Shown piece by piece: positions 1-9,845 of a stretch of 64,000 bases of DNA. Below the pieces are notes generated by a model that was given only the letters and a program-made list of their open reading frames with translations, had not been told where the DNA came from and did not search any database. Origin of the DNA: Pseudogulbenkiania subflava DSM 22618 (GTDB lineage Bacteria > Pseudomonadota > Gammaproteobacteria > Burkholderiales > Chromobacteriaceae); the NCBI RefSeq assembly GCF_900177275.1, contig NZ_FXAG01000011.1, positions 62,001 to 126,000 on the forward strand, given 5' to 3'. The position numbers and the translations under genes were made by a program. The stretch's first letter is position 1; each line of letters begins with the position of its first letter.

Positions 1-205
1 CCACGCGCTCGAGCAGCGAGCGGCGCGCGCCGTGCTCGGTGCCGACGGTGGAGCGCAGCACCAGCGCCGGGTCGCCGCCCATGGCGCGGAAAAACGGCGG
101 CGCCAGCCGGGTCACGCCGGCCAGCGTCACGGCCGCCTGCGGGTGGCCGCGGTAGGCGGCGCGGGTGATCAGCCGGTCCCACCAGCCTCCGACAATATCT
201 TCCAT
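1..205 (-). CDS. norD: Nitric oxide reductase activation protein NorD, N-terminal fragment
   Basis: Only the first 68 codons are present; the gene runs off the left edge. The start ATG is at 205-203, two bases past the stop of the upstream gene, with a GGAG-like ribosome site. The visible residues (a W..RLITR segment, then a FRAMGGD segment) resemble the N-terminus of NorD proteins, whose usual length is over 600 aa with a C-terminal von Willebrand A domain. In that family NorD works with the AAA+ protein NorQ to mature the nitric oxide reductase NorCB, probably by metal insertion. The last position in a norCB...norQ-x-norD operon supports the call. The vWA domain itself is outside the window, so identity rests on N-terminal resemblance and context. 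Confidence 0.8.
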   Translation of the reverse strand, partial: MEDIVGGWWDRLITRAAYRGHPQAAVTLAGVTRLAPPFFRAMGGDPALVLRSTVGTEHGARRSLLERV

Positions 206-207
206 CG

Positions 208-603
208 TCAATGCTCCTGACGGTGCCGCCACAAGCCGGGCAGCGGGTAGCAGAAAGGCTGGTCGGCCAGCACCCGGGCCAGCGCCGCGATCCCCATCAG
301 CGCCAGCACGGCGTGCAACGCAAGGAAGGAGAGGATCAGCGGCAGCCAGCCGGCGGCCCGGGACGGGTCCAGCAGCAGGCCGCTCAGGGCCAGCGGGACC
401 AGCAGCAGGCCGGCGCGCCAGGAGGCGCCCCAGGACTGGTGCAGGGCTTCGGCCAACCTGGGCGTGGCCTGGCCGTGCCAGCGCCGGCGGCACCAGCACA
501 GCAGCAGGAAGGCGATGCCGGGGGCCAAGAGCAGGTTGGCGAGATACAGCGCGTGGGCCAGCACCACCTTGTGCTGTTCGTCCTGCCGTTCGTCGTCGCC
601 CAT
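208..603 (-). CDS. Small membrane protein between norQ and norD, function unknown
   Basis: This 131-aa protein has three likely membrane segments (roughly residues 13-38, 62-80 and 86-110) and a polar, His/Arg-rich C-terminus (QPFCYPLPGLWRHRQEH). It starts one base after the norQ stop, and norD starts two bases after its own stop, so the three genes are translated from one message. I do not recognise the family; the length and the ending aromatic-YPL motif are loosely like DUF4870-type membrane proteins, which is only a hint. Its position between the two NOR activation genes suggests a role in NorCB maturation or in docking NorQD at the membrane. That is inference from context. Confidence 0.75.
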   Translation of the reverse strand: MGDDERQDEQHKVVLAHALYLANLLLAPGIAFLLLCWCRRRWHGQATPRLAEALHQSWGASWRAGLLLVPLALSGLLLDPSRAAGWLPLILSFLALHAVLALMGIAALARVLADQPFCYPLPGLWRHRQEH

Positions 604-604
604 G

Positions 605-1411
605 TCAGGCGGCGAACTGGGTGTCGATGACGGTCAGCAGCGCCGCCAGGGTGTCGGCGTCGTCGGTCAGCGGCTCGGCCAGCGCGGTGCGGCAGGCGGT
701 GAGCGGCGCCATGCCGGCGGCCATCAGCTTGGCGGCGTAGACCAGCAGGCGGGTGCTGACCGATTCGTCCAGGTCGTAGCCGGTGAGGCGGCGCAGCTGG
801 CCCGCCAGCGTCACCAGCTGCTTGGCGCGCCCGGCGTCGATGCCGCTCTCGCGCACCACCACGGCGTGCTCCACTTCGGGCTGCGGGAAGTCGAACGACA
901 TCGCCACGAAGCGCTGCCGCGTCGACGGCTTGAGGGTCTTCAGCACGTGCTGGTAGCCAGGGTTGTACGACACCACCAGCATGAAGTCGGGCGAGGCCTC
1001 CAGCACCTCGCCGGTGCGCTCGATCGGCAGGATGCGGCGGTCGTCGGTGAGCGGGTGCAGCACCACGGTGGTGTCCTTGCGCGCCTCAACCACTTCGTCG
1101 AGGTAGCAGATGCCGCCCTCGCGCACGGCGCGGGTGAGCGGACCGTCGCTCCAGTAGGTGGCGCCGTCGCCGATCAGGTGGCGGCCAACCAGGTCGGCGG
1201 CGGTCAGGTCGTCGTGGCAGGACACGGTGATCAGCGGCAGGCCGAGGCGCGCCGCCATGTGGGCGACGAAGCGGGTCTTGCCGCAGCCGGTGGGGCCCTT
1301 GATCAGCACCGGCAGCTGCTGGCGCCAGGCGGCCTCGAACAGCTCGCATTCGGAGCCGACCGGCTGGTAGAAAGGAACATCAAGTTGGGCCGAAACGGTG
1401 GGTGCGTTCAT
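605..1411 (-). CDS. norQ: NorQ, MoxR-family AAA+ ATPase for nitric oxide reductase activation
   Basis: The 268-aa protein carries a Walker A motif GPTGCGKT at residues 39-46, a Walker B segment CYLDEV, and the short AAA+ layout typical of NorQ/CbbQ proteins of the MoxR group (usual length 260-270 aa). With NorD these ATPases activate cytochrome-c nitric oxide reductase in the cytoplasm. The ATG at 1411-1409 lies nine bases after the stop of the norF-like gene, and the next gene downstream follows after one base. The operon position between norCBEF-like genes and norD fits the family well. Confidence 0.93.
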   Translation of the reverse strand: MNAPTVSAQLDVPFYQPVGSECELFEAAWRQQLPVLIKGPTGCGKTRFVAHMAARLGLPLITVSCHDDLTAADLVGRHLIGDGATYWSDGPLTRAVREGGICYLDEVVEARKDTTVVLHPLTDDRRILPIERTGEVLEASPDFMLVVSYNPGYQHVLKTLKPSTRQRFVAMSFDFPQPEVEHAVVVRESGIDAGRAKQLVTLAGQLRRLTGYDLDESVSTRLLVYAAKLMAAGMAPLTACRTALAEPLTDDADTLAALLTVIDTQFAA

Positions 1412-1420
1412 GGCGTTCTC

Positions 1421-1687
1421 TCACAGGAAACTGAAAATCAACACGGCGCTCACCAGCGCCAGCCAGCCGTGCACCGTCAGCCGCAGCCAGGCCGGGGCGT
1501 GGCGCAGGGCCATGTAGTGCTCGACGATGGCCAGGCCCTTGAGCCAGGCCACCGACAACGCCGCCAGCGCGAGGTGGCCGGGGGTGAGGTGAGCGTCGGC
1601 AAGAAAAGCCGCCAGCAGGGTCAGCGCGGTCAACCACAGCCACACCCGCCAGACGGTAGGAAAATCTCTCAAAGCGTTCATAGTCAT
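1421..1687 (-). CDS. norF: NorF-like small membrane protein (cytochrome oxidase subunit IV-like)
   Basis: An 88-aa hydrophobic protein with about three membrane segments, placed directly downstream of a norE-like gene. NorF proteins are small membrane proteins encoded beside norE and help make active nitric oxide reductase. Sequence matches to NorF are weak by eye, so the symbol depends on size, topology and position. In-frame starts are TTG 1690, ATG 1687 and ATG 1681; no ribosome site is convincing, and I use 1687. The gene is followed after nine bases by norQ. Confidence 0.65.
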   Translation of the reverse strand: MTMNALRDFPTVWRVWLWLTALTLLAAFLADAHLTPGHLALAALSVAWLKGLAIVEHYMALRHAPAWLRLTVHGWLALVSAVLIFSFL

Positions 1688-1797
1688 CAACTTACGCGTC
1701 GGGCCCCGGCCTCACCTTGACCGAGGGCAAGCAATAAAAATCACTCAGAACCGGTTCAGGATGTGTCGCGGGCGGCCCTCGGCAGGGCGACGCCATG

Positions 1798-1816
1798 ACG
1801 TCCCGATCAGGGACGT
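1798..1816 (-). other. Intercistronic stem-loop between norE and norF-like gene
   Basis: A perfect 7-bp stem, ACGTCCC/GGGACGT, with a 5-base loop lies just after the norE stop in a 151-bp spacer. There is no T-run, so it looks more like an mRNA-stabilising or processing hairpin than a terminator. The rest of the spacer shows no gene. Confidence 0.4.
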
Positions 1817-1838
1817 GCAACACGATCGTGGACAGGCT

Positions 1839-2429
1839 CTAACGTGCCACGTACACCAGCGCGAACAGCACCACCCACACCAGGTCCACCATGTGCCAGT
1901 AGGCGGCGGCGGTCTCCACGCCGGCGAGCTGGCCCGGCCGGTAGCGCCCGTCGCGGGCGTACACTGCCACGGCGCCGACGATCACCATGCCGAGGATGAC
2001 GTGCAGGAAGTGGAAGAAGGTGAGCGACAGGTAGAACATCCAGAAGGTGTCGCTCGACAGCGTGATGCCGGCGGCGAGTTTGCCGGCAAACTCGCCGCAC
2101 TTGAGCACCACGAAGCCCATCCCCAGCGCCACGGTCAGCCACAGCAGACGCCGGGCGGTGCGCTGGCGATCGAGCGCGAAGGCCCGCACCGCCGCCGCCA
2201 CGCTGGCGCTGCCGGCAATCAGCAGCAAGGTGTTGACGGTGGGCACGCCCAGCGCCAGTTGGCGCTGGCCGGCGGCGAAGGTGGCGGGGTCGTGCGCCCG
2301 GGCGTAGCCGTAGGCGAGAAAGAACACCCCGAACACCAGCAACTCGGCGAGGATGAAGAACCACATCGCCAGATCGCCCGGCACTTCGCGCGGGTTGGTC
2401 GAAGCCGACAGGGTTACGCTCTGGTTCAT
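1839..2429 (-). CDS. norE: NorE, cytochrome c oxidase subunit III-family protein
   Basis: A 196-aa integral membrane protein with five predicted helices and the subunit III family signature (MWFFILAELLVFG near residue 22, then TFFHFLHVILG and AYWHMVDLVWV in the last third). In denitrifiers NorE is an accessory membrane protein of nitric oxide reductase; it is not part of the purified NorCB complex but improves its activity. The ATG at 2429 has a clear GGGAGG ribosome site. It lies downstream of norB across a likely terminator and upstream of the norF-like gene. A stand-alone heme-copper oxidase subunit III is unlikely because no oxidase subunit I or II is nearby. Confidence 0.88.
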   Translation of the reverse strand: MNQSVTLSASTNPREVPGDLAMWFFILAELLVFGVFFLAYGYARAHDPATFAAGQRQLALGVPTVNTLLLIAGSASVAAAVRAFALDRQRTARRLLWLTVALGMGFVVLKCGEFAGKLAAGITLSSDTFWMFYLSLTFFHFLHVILGMVIVGAVAVYARDGRYRPGQLAGVETAAAYWHMVDLVWVVLFALVYVAR

Positions 2430-2493
2430 GTTTGCCTCCCTGGACCCGGCCCGGCACCGCAGCGCCCACGCGGCGGGCCAAACCGGCTTCCGA

Positions 2494-2529
2494 TAAAAAA
2501 AGGCGACCCGAATCCTCCCGGGCCGCCTT
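2494..2529 (-). terminator. Likely terminator/attenuator between norB and norE
   Basis: Read on the minus strand, an 11-bp stem with one mismatch (AAGGCGGCCCG / CGGGTCGCCTT) is followed by a run of six or seven T. It lies immediately after the norB stop and inside the operon, so it may lower expression of norE, norF, norQ and norD relative to norCB. Confidence 0.7.
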
Positions 2530-2542
2530 CAGCTACACACAC

Positions 2543-4015
<1,473 letters not shown>

Positions 4016-4033
4016 TCATCCCGCTCGGCAGCC

Positions 4034-4459
4034 TTAGCCTTCGATGTTGGGCGGCCAGTTGTTGGTATTGATCTCGGAGCTGTACTTGAGGAAGGCGACC
4101 AGGTCGTCCAGTTCGCCGTCGGTCAGATGGAACTGCGGCATCTGGCGACGACCCGGGGCGCCGGTCGGCTGACCCTTGATCCAGGCCTTGATGAACTCCG
4201 GCCCGCGGCGCTGGTAGACGTTGCCCAGTTCCGGCGCAAAGTAGGCGCCCTCACCCAAGAGGGTGTGGCAGCCGATACAGTTGCGCGTCTCCCAGATGTT
4301 CTTGCCGCGCGCGACCTGCTCGGTCAGGTTGACGCGGTTGTCGCGCTTGGGCAGCGCCTGGGTGGTATCGAACGTCAATGCAAGAAACAACAGAAAGAAA
4401 AACACCGCCCCACCATAGAAAATATTGCGGGCGGTCGACTTGGTGAAGCTGGCGCTCAT
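4034..4459 (-). CDS. norC: Nitric oxide reductase cytochrome c subunit NorC
   Basis: A 141-aa protein with one N-terminal membrane anchor (residues about 9-30) and a periplasmic monoheme cytochrome c domain with CIGCH near residue 60; the motif PQFHLTDGELDDLVAFLKY supplies the distal Met region seen in the family in a weaker form. It passes electrons from periplasmic c-type cytochromes to NorB. I choose ATG 4459, which has an AGGAGG site seven bases upstream; the longer reading from GTG 4474 would place that ribosome site inside the gene. First gene of the operon, downstream of a perfect FNR/DNR box. Confidence 0.96.
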   Translation of the reverse strand: MSASFTKSTARNIFYGGAVFFFLLFLALTFDTTQALPKRDNRVNLTEQVARGKNIWETRNCIGCHTLLGEGAYFAPELGNVYQRRGPEFIKAWIKGQPTGAPGRRQMPQFHLTDGELDDLVAFLKYSSEINTNNWPPNIEG

Positions 4460-4534
4460 ACGGCCTCCTATCACATATCACCGGAAACACCCGGTGCCTG
4501 GGCTAAACTGTATGGGCGATACATGTTTACGACA

Positions 4535-4548
4535 TTGATGCGAATCAA
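4535..4548. promoter_or_regulatory. FNR/DNR-type box in the norC-cobA divergent promoter
   Basis: TTGATGCGAATCAA is a perfect match to the FNR/DNR/NnrR consensus TTGAT-N4-ATCAA. It is centred about 82 bp upstream of the norC ATG on the minus strand and about 72 bp upstream of the cobA/nirE ATG on the plus strand, so one site could serve both directions. In denitrifiers such boxes bind oxygen- or NO-sensing CRP/FNR proteins that switch on nor genes. The regulator itself is not in the window. Confidence 0.9.
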
Positions 4549-4612
4549 CGATTTCCGGGCCGCGTCATTCCTACACTTGCGCCATTGTCATCGCCTTGCT
4601 GCAGGAGTTCGC

Positions 4613-5452
4613 ATGAACCACCCCGCCTCTCCCCCCCTCTCGGCAGCCGTCGCAAGCGCCGCTCAGACCGCCTCCACCAACGACGACTTCCCTCCCGGCT
4701 CGGTCTGCCTGATCGGCGCCGGGCCGGGCGATCCGGAGCTCATCACGGTCAAGGGATTGAACCGGCTGCAACGGGCCGAGGTAGTGCTGTACGACCACTT
4801 GGTCGATCCCGCCGTGCTGGCGCTGGCATCGCCCTCGGCCTGGCGCATCGACGTCGGCAAGGAGGCCAGCCGCCACACCCTGCCGCAGGACGAGATCAAC
4901 GCCCTGCTGGTACGGCAGGCGCGCCAGGGGCGGCGCGTGGCGCGTCTCAAGGGCGGCGACCCGTTCCTGTTCGGCCGCGGCGGCGAAGAGGTCCAGGCGC
5001 TGGCCGAGGCCGGCATTCCCTGCGAGGTGATCCCCGGCATCACCGCCGCCTGCGGCGCCGCGGCGCGCGGGCTGATCCCGCTCACCCACCGCGACTACGC
5101 CCAGGGCGTGAGCTTCGTCACCGGCCACCGCCGCGACGGCGAAGACGAACTCGAGTGGACACGCCACACCGGCGCCGAGGAAACCCTGGTGATCTACATG
5201 GGCCTGGCCGAAGCGGCGCGCATCTGTGCCGAGCTGATGCGCCACGGCCGCCCCGGCACCACCCCCGCGGCCGTGATCGAGCGCGCCACCACGCCGCAGC
5301 AGCGCATCGTCAGCGCCGACCTGGCCACCTTGCCGGCGCACATCGCAGCGGCAGGGGTGCGTCCGCCAGCCTTGCTGATCATCGGCGAGGTGGTGCGGCT
5401 CTACCCGACGCTGAACGCCGCCTCGGTGCCCACGGCAACCTGGCCGGCGTGA
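4613..5452 (+). CDS. cobA: Uroporphyrinogen-III C-methyltransferase (CobA/NirE type)
   Basis: A 279-aa SAM-dependent methyltransferase with the family's N-terminal loop LIGAGPGDPELITVKG near residue 35, GGDPFLFGRGGEE near residue 115 and PGITAACGAAA near residue 140. It converts uroporphyrinogen III to precorrin-2, the branch to siroheme, cobalamin and heme d1. The single-domain form without a fused CysG dehydrogenase-ferrochelatase part fits CobA or NirE. Sharing an FNR-box promoter with norCB suggests NirE-like duty in heme d1 synthesis for nitrite reductase, but no other heme d1 gene is present. The ATG at 4613 has a CAGGAG site. A longer upstream open frame overlaps norB antisense and is not real. 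Confidence 0.93.
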   Translation: MNHPASPPLSAAVASAAQTASTNDDFPPGSVCLIGAGPGDPELITVKGLNRLQRAEVVLYDHLVDPAVLALASPSAWRIDVGKEASRHTLPQDEINALLVRQARQGRRVARLKGGDPFLFGRGGEEVQALAEAGIPCEVIPGITAACGAAARGLIPLTHRDYAQGVSFVTGHRRDGEDELEWTRHTGAEETLVIYMGLAEAARICAELMRHGRPGTTPAAVIERATTPQQRIVSADLATLPAHIAAAGVRPPALLIIGEVVRLYPTLNAASVPTATWPA

Positions 5453-5720
5453 GCCTGCCGACGCGCGATGAAAGTGTTGCATCGACCCGACACCGGCCGC
5501 GAACGGGGCCGGTGGGCGTCGCTCCGGCCGTGACCGCTTGGCAGCTCAACAGCCGACCAGTTTCGTCACCAATGCGACTATTCTCCCCGCCGACTCCCCG
5601 TGTCGGCGGGCGCTGTCAGCATCCGGCCCGATACGCCGTGCCAGCGCCGCCGCCGGCGCGTAACGAATCACGTTGACAGGCCGCGGCGGCATCTCTAGAT
5701 TCGGCACCAGCCGCGTCAAA

Positions 5721-5900
5721 CATTGCGGGAGAGACCACCTTGAGCGGTGGCGCCGAAGGGGTATCGCCCCAGAAACTCTCAGGCAAAAGAACCGCAATGT
5801 CATTCGGCTCTCTGGAGAGTAGGCCCGTGAGGCCTCGCCGAAGGAAGCATGGCCGGGTGCCCGTCACCCCACCGTAATCTCTCAGGCAAAAGGACAGAGG
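5721..5900 (+). ncRNA. Tandem glycine riboswitch (gcvT type) upstream of glyA
   Basis: Two consecutive glycine aptamers are visible. The first spans 5721-5799, closed by an 8-bp P1 (CATTGCGG / CCGCAATG), with the core GGAGAGACC...CGCCGAAGG...AAACTCTCAGGCAAAA. The second spans about 5808-5900 with GGAGAG...CGCCGAAGGAAGC...AATCTCTCAGGCAAAAGGAC and a short P1. An 8-base linker separates them, as in classical tandem glycine riboswitches. About 157 bp then lead to the glyA start, enough for an expression platform. The ON or OFF mode is not clear from sequence. The stretch 5453-5720 before it holds no gene, only GC-rich hairpins. Confidence 0.95.
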
Positions 5901-6057
5901 GGGCGTCATCTGACCTGTGTCGGATGGGGACCCGCGTCCGTGCCGTTGCACCCGCCCTTTTCCCCTTCCCTCGCCCGTGCGGGCCACAGGTCGACACCAA
6001 CGACCGGGTACGCGGCGGCCCCATTGGCCGCCGGCCCTGCAACAACAAGGACAGATC

Positions 6058-7314
6058 ATGTTTACCCAGGATATGCAGATTGCCGGCTTCGACGACGCCC
6101 TGTGGAACGCGCTGGAGGCCGAGCGCCAGCGCCAGGAAGACCACATCGAGCTCATCGCCTCCGAAAACTACACCAGCCCGCGCGTCATGCAGGCACAGGG
6201 TTCGCAGCTCACCAACAAGTACGCCGAAGGCTACCCGGGCAAGCGCTACTACGGCGGCTGCGAACACGTCGACGTGGTCGAGCAGCTCGCCATCGACCGC
6301 GCCAAGCAACTGTTCGGCGCCGACTACGCCAACGTGCAGCCGCACTCGGGCTCCCAGGCCAACGCCGCGGTCTACATGGCACTCTTGGAACCGCACGATA
6401 CCGTGCTCGGCATGAGCCTGGCCCACGGCGGCCACCTCACCCACGGCGCCAAGGTCAACTTCTCCGGCAAGATCTACAACTCGGTGCAGTACGGCCTCAA
6501 CCCGGAAACCGGCGAGATCGACTACGACGAAGTGCAAAGGTTGGCCGAAGAACACAAGCCGAAGATGATCGTGGCCGGCTTCTCGGCCTACTCCCTGGTG
6601 CTCGACTTCGCCCGCTTCCGCGAGATCGCCGATAGCGTCGGCGCCTACCTGTTCGTCGACATGGCCCACGTTGCCGGCCTGGTTGCTGCTGGCCTGTACC
6701 CGAACCCGGTGCCGTTCGCCGACGTCGTCACCACCACCACCCACAAGACCCTGCGCGGCCCGCGCGGCGGCCTGATCCTGTGCAAGAGCAACCCGGATCT
6801 GGAAAAGAAGTTCAGCTCGCTGGTCTTCCCCGGCATCCAGGGCGGCCCGCTGATGCACGTCATCGCCGCCAAGGCCGTGGCCTTCCTCGAAGCGCAGCAG
6901 CCCGAGTTCAAGACCTACCAGCAACAGGTCATCGCCAACGCCCGCGCCATGGTCAAGGTGTTCCAGAACCGCGGTTACAGCGTGGTGTCCAACAAGACGG
7001 ACGACCACCTGTTCCTGCTGTCGCTGATCAACCAGGGCCTGACCGGCAAGGCGGCCGACGCGGCACTGGGCGCGGCGCACATCACGGTGAACAAAAACGC
7101 CGTGCCGAACGACCCGCAAAGCCCGTTCGTTACCAGCGGCATCCGCATCGGCACCCCGGCCGTCACCACGCGCGGCTTCAAGGAAGCCGAAGTGGAGCGC
7201 GTGGCCGGCTGGATTTGTGACATCCTCGACGACATCGAGAACCCGGCGGTGATCGAGCGCGTCAAGCATCAGGTGGCCGAGTTGTGCGCGGCTTTCCCGG
7301 TGTACCGCGGCTGA
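6058..7314 (+). CDS. glyA: Serine hydroxymethyltransferase
   Basis: A 418-aa PLP enzyme, matching the usual 415-420 aa. The start [16 protein letters not shown] and blocks [26 protein letters not shown] (with the PLP-binding Lys) and [14 protein letters not shown] are those of GlyA. It interconverts glycine + 5,10-methylene-THF and serine + THF in the cytoplasm. The ATG 6058 has an AAGGACAG site; the longer frame starting near 5917 lies in the riboswitch leader and is not used. The riboswitch couples it to glycine. Given the sarcosine route elsewhere in the window, which makes glycine and methylene-THF, the net direction during betaine growth is probably toward serine. Confidence 0.98.
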   Translation: MFTQDMQIAGFDDALWNALEAERQRQEDHIELIASENYTSPRVMQAQGSQLTNKYAEGYPGKRYYGGCEHVDVVEQLAIDRAKQLFGADYANVQPHSGSQANAAVYMALLEPHDTVLGMSLAHGGHLTHGAKVNFSGKIYNSVQYGLNPETGEIDYDEVQRLAEEHKPKMIVAGFSAYSLVLDFARFREIADSVGAYLFVDMAHVAGLVAAGLYPNPVPFADVVTTTTHKTLRGPRGGLILCKSNPDLEKKFSSLVFPGIQGGPLMHVIAAKAVAFLEAQQPEFKTYQQQVIANARAMVKVFQNRGYSVVSNKTDDHLFLLSLINQGLTGKAADAALGAAHITVNKNAVPNDPQSPFVTSGIRIGTPAVTTRGFKEAEVERVAGWICDILDDIENPAVIERVKHQVAELCAAFPVYRG

Positions 7315-7436
7315 GCCCAGAGACACGATCCGGCGCGAGCGGCCTGGCGGATGGGTGGCGCGCAGCGACACCCCATGAAAGAGCCCCGACCAGGGCCGCA
7401 ACGCCGCGCAGGATCGTGACCTAATAAAAAGTTTTA

Positions 7437-7458
7437 CCCCGGCCGGAAACGGCCGGGG
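7437..7458. other. Strong stem-loop in glyA-sdaA spacer
   Basis: A 9-bp perfect stem CCCCGGCCG / CGGCCGGGG with a GAAA loop. The plus strand lacks a following T-run, so it is not a clear terminator of glyA; it may be a processing or stabilising hairpin between glyA and sdaA. The remaining spacer from 7315 to 7518 has no gene. Confidence 0.4.
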
Positions 7459-7518
7459 GTTGTCCCCCGAATTCATCAGGCCCCCGCCCCGTGGGGTGCC
7501 GTAGCAAGAGAAGCAACC

Positions 7519-8919
7519 ATGGCAATCAGCGTCTTTGACCTGTTCAAGATCGGTATCGGCCCGTCCAGTTCGCACACCGTGGGGCCGATGCGTGCCGCGC
7601 GCCAGTTCATCGCCCGGCTGGAGAAAGACGGCCTGCTGGAACGAGTAGCCAGCGTGCGCAGCGAGCTGTTCGGCTCGCTCGGCGCCACCGGCAAGGGCCA
7701 CGGCTCGGACGTGGCGGTGCTGCTCGGCCTGCAGGGCGAACTGCCGGACGAAGTCGACACCGACGCGGTGCCGGCCATGGTGGCGGCGATCCGCAGCAAC
7801 AAACGGCTGTCGCTGCTCGGCCGCCACGAAGTGGTGTTCAGCGAGCCGGAGCACCTGGTGCTGCACAAGCGCAAGTCGCTGCCCTTCCACCCCAACGGCA
7901 TGACCTTCGAGGCGCGCGACGACGCCGGCGATGTGCTCGACAAGCGCGCCTACTACTCGGTGGGCGGCGGCTTCGTGGTGGACGAGGCGGCGGTGGAAGC
8001 CGGCTTTGTGCCGCCCGGCGCCACCGAGCTGCGCCATCCCTTCAACAATGCCGCCGAGCTGCTGGCGCTGTGCAAGGAACATGGCAAACCGATCAGCCAG
8101 ATCATGCTGGAGAACGAACTGGCCTGGCGCAGCGAGGAAGAAGTGCGCGCCGGCCTGCTCAACATCTGGCACGTGATGCAGGCGTGCGTGAAACGCGGCT
8201 GCGCCCACGAAGGCATCCTGCCCGGCGGCATGAAGGTCAAGCGCCGCGCCGCCGACATGCACCGCAAGCTGCTGGCGGCACCGGAAGCCAGCCTGCGCGA
8301 CCCGCTCACGGTGATCGACTGGGTCAACCTCTACGCCCTGGCGGTGAACGAAGAAAACGCCGGCGGCGGCCGCGTGGTCACCGCGCCGACCAACGGCGCG
8401 GCCGGCATCGTGCCTGCGGTGCTGCACTACTACTCCCGCTTCGTGCCAGGCGCGAACGAAGACGGCGTGGTGCGCTTCCTGCTGACGGCCGGCGCCATCG
8501 GCATCCTGTTCAAGCTCAACGCCTCGATCTCGGGCGCCGAAGTCGGCTGCCAGGGCGAAGTCGGCTCGGCCTGTTCGATGGCGGCGGGCGGGTTGGCCGA
8601 AGTGATGGGCGGCACCCCGGAGCAGGTGGAAAACGCCGCCGAGATCGCCATGGAACACAACCTCGGCCTCACCTGCGACCCGGTCGGTGGCCTGGTGCAG
8701 GTACCGTGCATCGAGCGCAACGCCATGGCCTCGGTCAAGGCGATCAACGCGGTACGCATGGCGCTGCGCGGCGACGGCCAGCACTTCGTCTCGCTCGACC
8801 GCGTCATCAAGACCATGCGCGACACCGGCCGCGACATGAGCACCAAGTACAAGGAAACCGCCCGCGGCGGCCTGGCCGTGAACATTGTCGAGGTGCCGGT
8901 CAACATCGTGGAATGCTGA
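7519..8919 (+). CDS. sdaA: L-serine ammonia-lyase, iron-sulfur type
   Basis: A 466-aa single-chain L-serine dehydratase (usual length 450-460 aa). It opens with the family start [21 protein letters not shown] and contains the central [18 protein letters not shown] and the [16 protein letters not shown] and [23 protein letters not shown] blocks, which hold the Cys ligands of the [4Fe-4S] cluster. It converts L-serine to pyruvate and ammonia. It follows glyA by 204 bp in the same direction, so it probably lies on the same riboswitch-controlled message and completes glycine to serine to pyruvate. A clear terminator follows. Confidence 0.97.
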   Translation: MAISVFDLFKIGIGPSSSHTVGPMRAARQFIARLEKDGLLERVASVRSELFGSLGATGKGHGSDVAVLLGLQGELPDEVDTDAVPAMVAAIRSNKRLSLLGRHEVVFSEPEHLVLHKRKSLPFHPNGMTFEARDDAGDVLDKRAYYSVGGGFVVDEAAVEAGFVPPGATELRHPFNNAAELLALCKEHGKPISQIMLENELAWRSEEEVRAGLLNIWHVMQACVKRGCAHEGILPGGMKVKRRAADMHRKLLAAPEASLRDPLTVIDWVNLYALAVNEENAGGGRVVTAPTNGAAGIVPAVLHYYSRFVPGANEDGVVRFLLTAGAIGILFKLNASISGAEVGCQGEVGSACSMAAGGLAEVMGGTPEQVENAAEIAMEHNLGLTCDPVGGLVQVPCIERNAMASVKAINAVRMALRGDGQHFVSLDRVIKTMRDTGRDMSTKYKETARGGLAVNIVEVPVNIVEC

Positions 8920-8955
8920 CCGCGTGCCCTCGGCACCCGTCCTCTGACGTCCCTT

Positions 8956-8981
8956 CCCCCGCTAGCCGGGGGTTCTTTTTT
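8956..8981 (+). terminator. Rho-independent terminator of sdaA
   Basis: A 6-bp GC stem (CCCCCG/CGGGGG, loop CTAGC) is followed by TTCTTTTTT. It lies 37 bp after the sdaA stop and separates it from the convergent msrA. Confidence 0.9.
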
Positions 8982-8993
8982 GTCTGGCCCGCC

Positions 8994-9638
8994 TCAGCGA
9001 TACAACGCCGGAAGAGAGCGGCGCAGGGCGTCGAGCTTGGGCAGATCGTTGATCACGATGTAGGGATTGTCCGGGTGCAGCGCCAGGAAGTTCTGGTGGT
9101 AGCCCTCGGCCGGATAGAACGCCTTGAGCGGCACGACCTGAGTGACGATAGGTTGGCCGAACACGCGCGCCTTGTCCAACTGCGCGATATAGGCCTGCGC
9201 CACCTGTTTCTGGCCGGCGTCGCCATAGAAGATCGCCGAGCGGTACTGCGTGCCGTGGTCCGGCCCCTGGCGGTTCAGCTCGGTCGGGTCGTGCGCCACC
9301 GCGAAGAACACCTGCAACAGCTGGCCGTACGACACCTTGGCCGGGTCGTAGGTGATCTTCACCGATTCGGCGTGGCCGGTGGTGCCGCTGCTGACGGTCT
9401 CGTACTGCGCGCTGGCGGCGTTGCCGCCCGAGTAGCCCGACACCACGCTGGTGACGCCCTTGACGTGCTTGAACACCGCGTCGACGCCCCAGAAGCAGCC
9501 CCCGGCGAGCACGGCGACCTGGCTGCCGTGGGCGGGGGGAAGCGCGCCGGCAAAGGCGGGTACGGTCTGGGCACGAGCCGGCATCAACAGGCCGCTGCTA
9601 ACCCCAAGCACCAACAACAGGGTACGGATGCGAATCAT
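8994..9638 (-). CDS. msrA: Exported peptide methionine-(S)-sulfoxide reductase MsrA
   Basis: A 214-aa protein with an N-terminal signal peptide (MIRIRTLLLVLGVSSG... to about residue 23), then the MsrA domain: the catalytic GGCFWGVDAVF, SGYSGGNAASAQYETVSSGTTGHAESV, DPTELNRQGPDHGTQYRSAIFY. It reduces the S-epimer of methionine sulfoxide, here in the periplasm. The ATG 9638 has an AGGAGG site; the longer frame would hide the signal peptide. It is the last gene of msrB-dipZ-msrA, 207 bp after dipZ. In Neisseria the same activities are fused in PilB (MsrA/B with a thioredoxin domain); here they are separate genes. Confidence 0.95.
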   Translation of the reverse strand: MIRIRTLLLVLGVSSGLLMPARAQTVPAFAGALPPAHGSQVAVLAGGCFWGVDAVFKHVKGVTSVVSGYSGGNAASAQYETVSSGTTGHAESVKITYDPAKVSYGQLLQVFFAVAHDPTELNRQGPDHGTQYRSAIFYGDAGQKQVAQAYIAQLDKARVFGQPIVTQVVPLKAFYPAEGYHQNFLALHPDNPYIVINDLPKLDALRRSLPALYR

Positions 9639-9845
9639 GGTCTTCCTCCTCAGCAAGAGGGATGGGGACGTGACGCCGTGGCCGCCGACAAAACCCCCTG
9701 GTGTCGTTGCTCGCATGCGAATCCTTAGGTTCACCCTGCAAGCCTCTGCCACACGACGTGCACTGCGGCTTTGCAGCAACGTCGGCCACGCCGCGTTTTC
9801 TGCCGCCCGGCCAGGATCGCGGCACCGGTTTTTTATCAGCGCCGT

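Noticed and set aside
7437-7458. Terminator of glyA
   Set aside because: Strong stem but no T-run on the plus strand; kept as an unspecified stem-loop.
5800-8784. 994-codon minus-strand frame opposite glyA and sdaA
   Set aside because: Shadow frame caused by high GC at third positions; both plus-strand genes have full family motifs.
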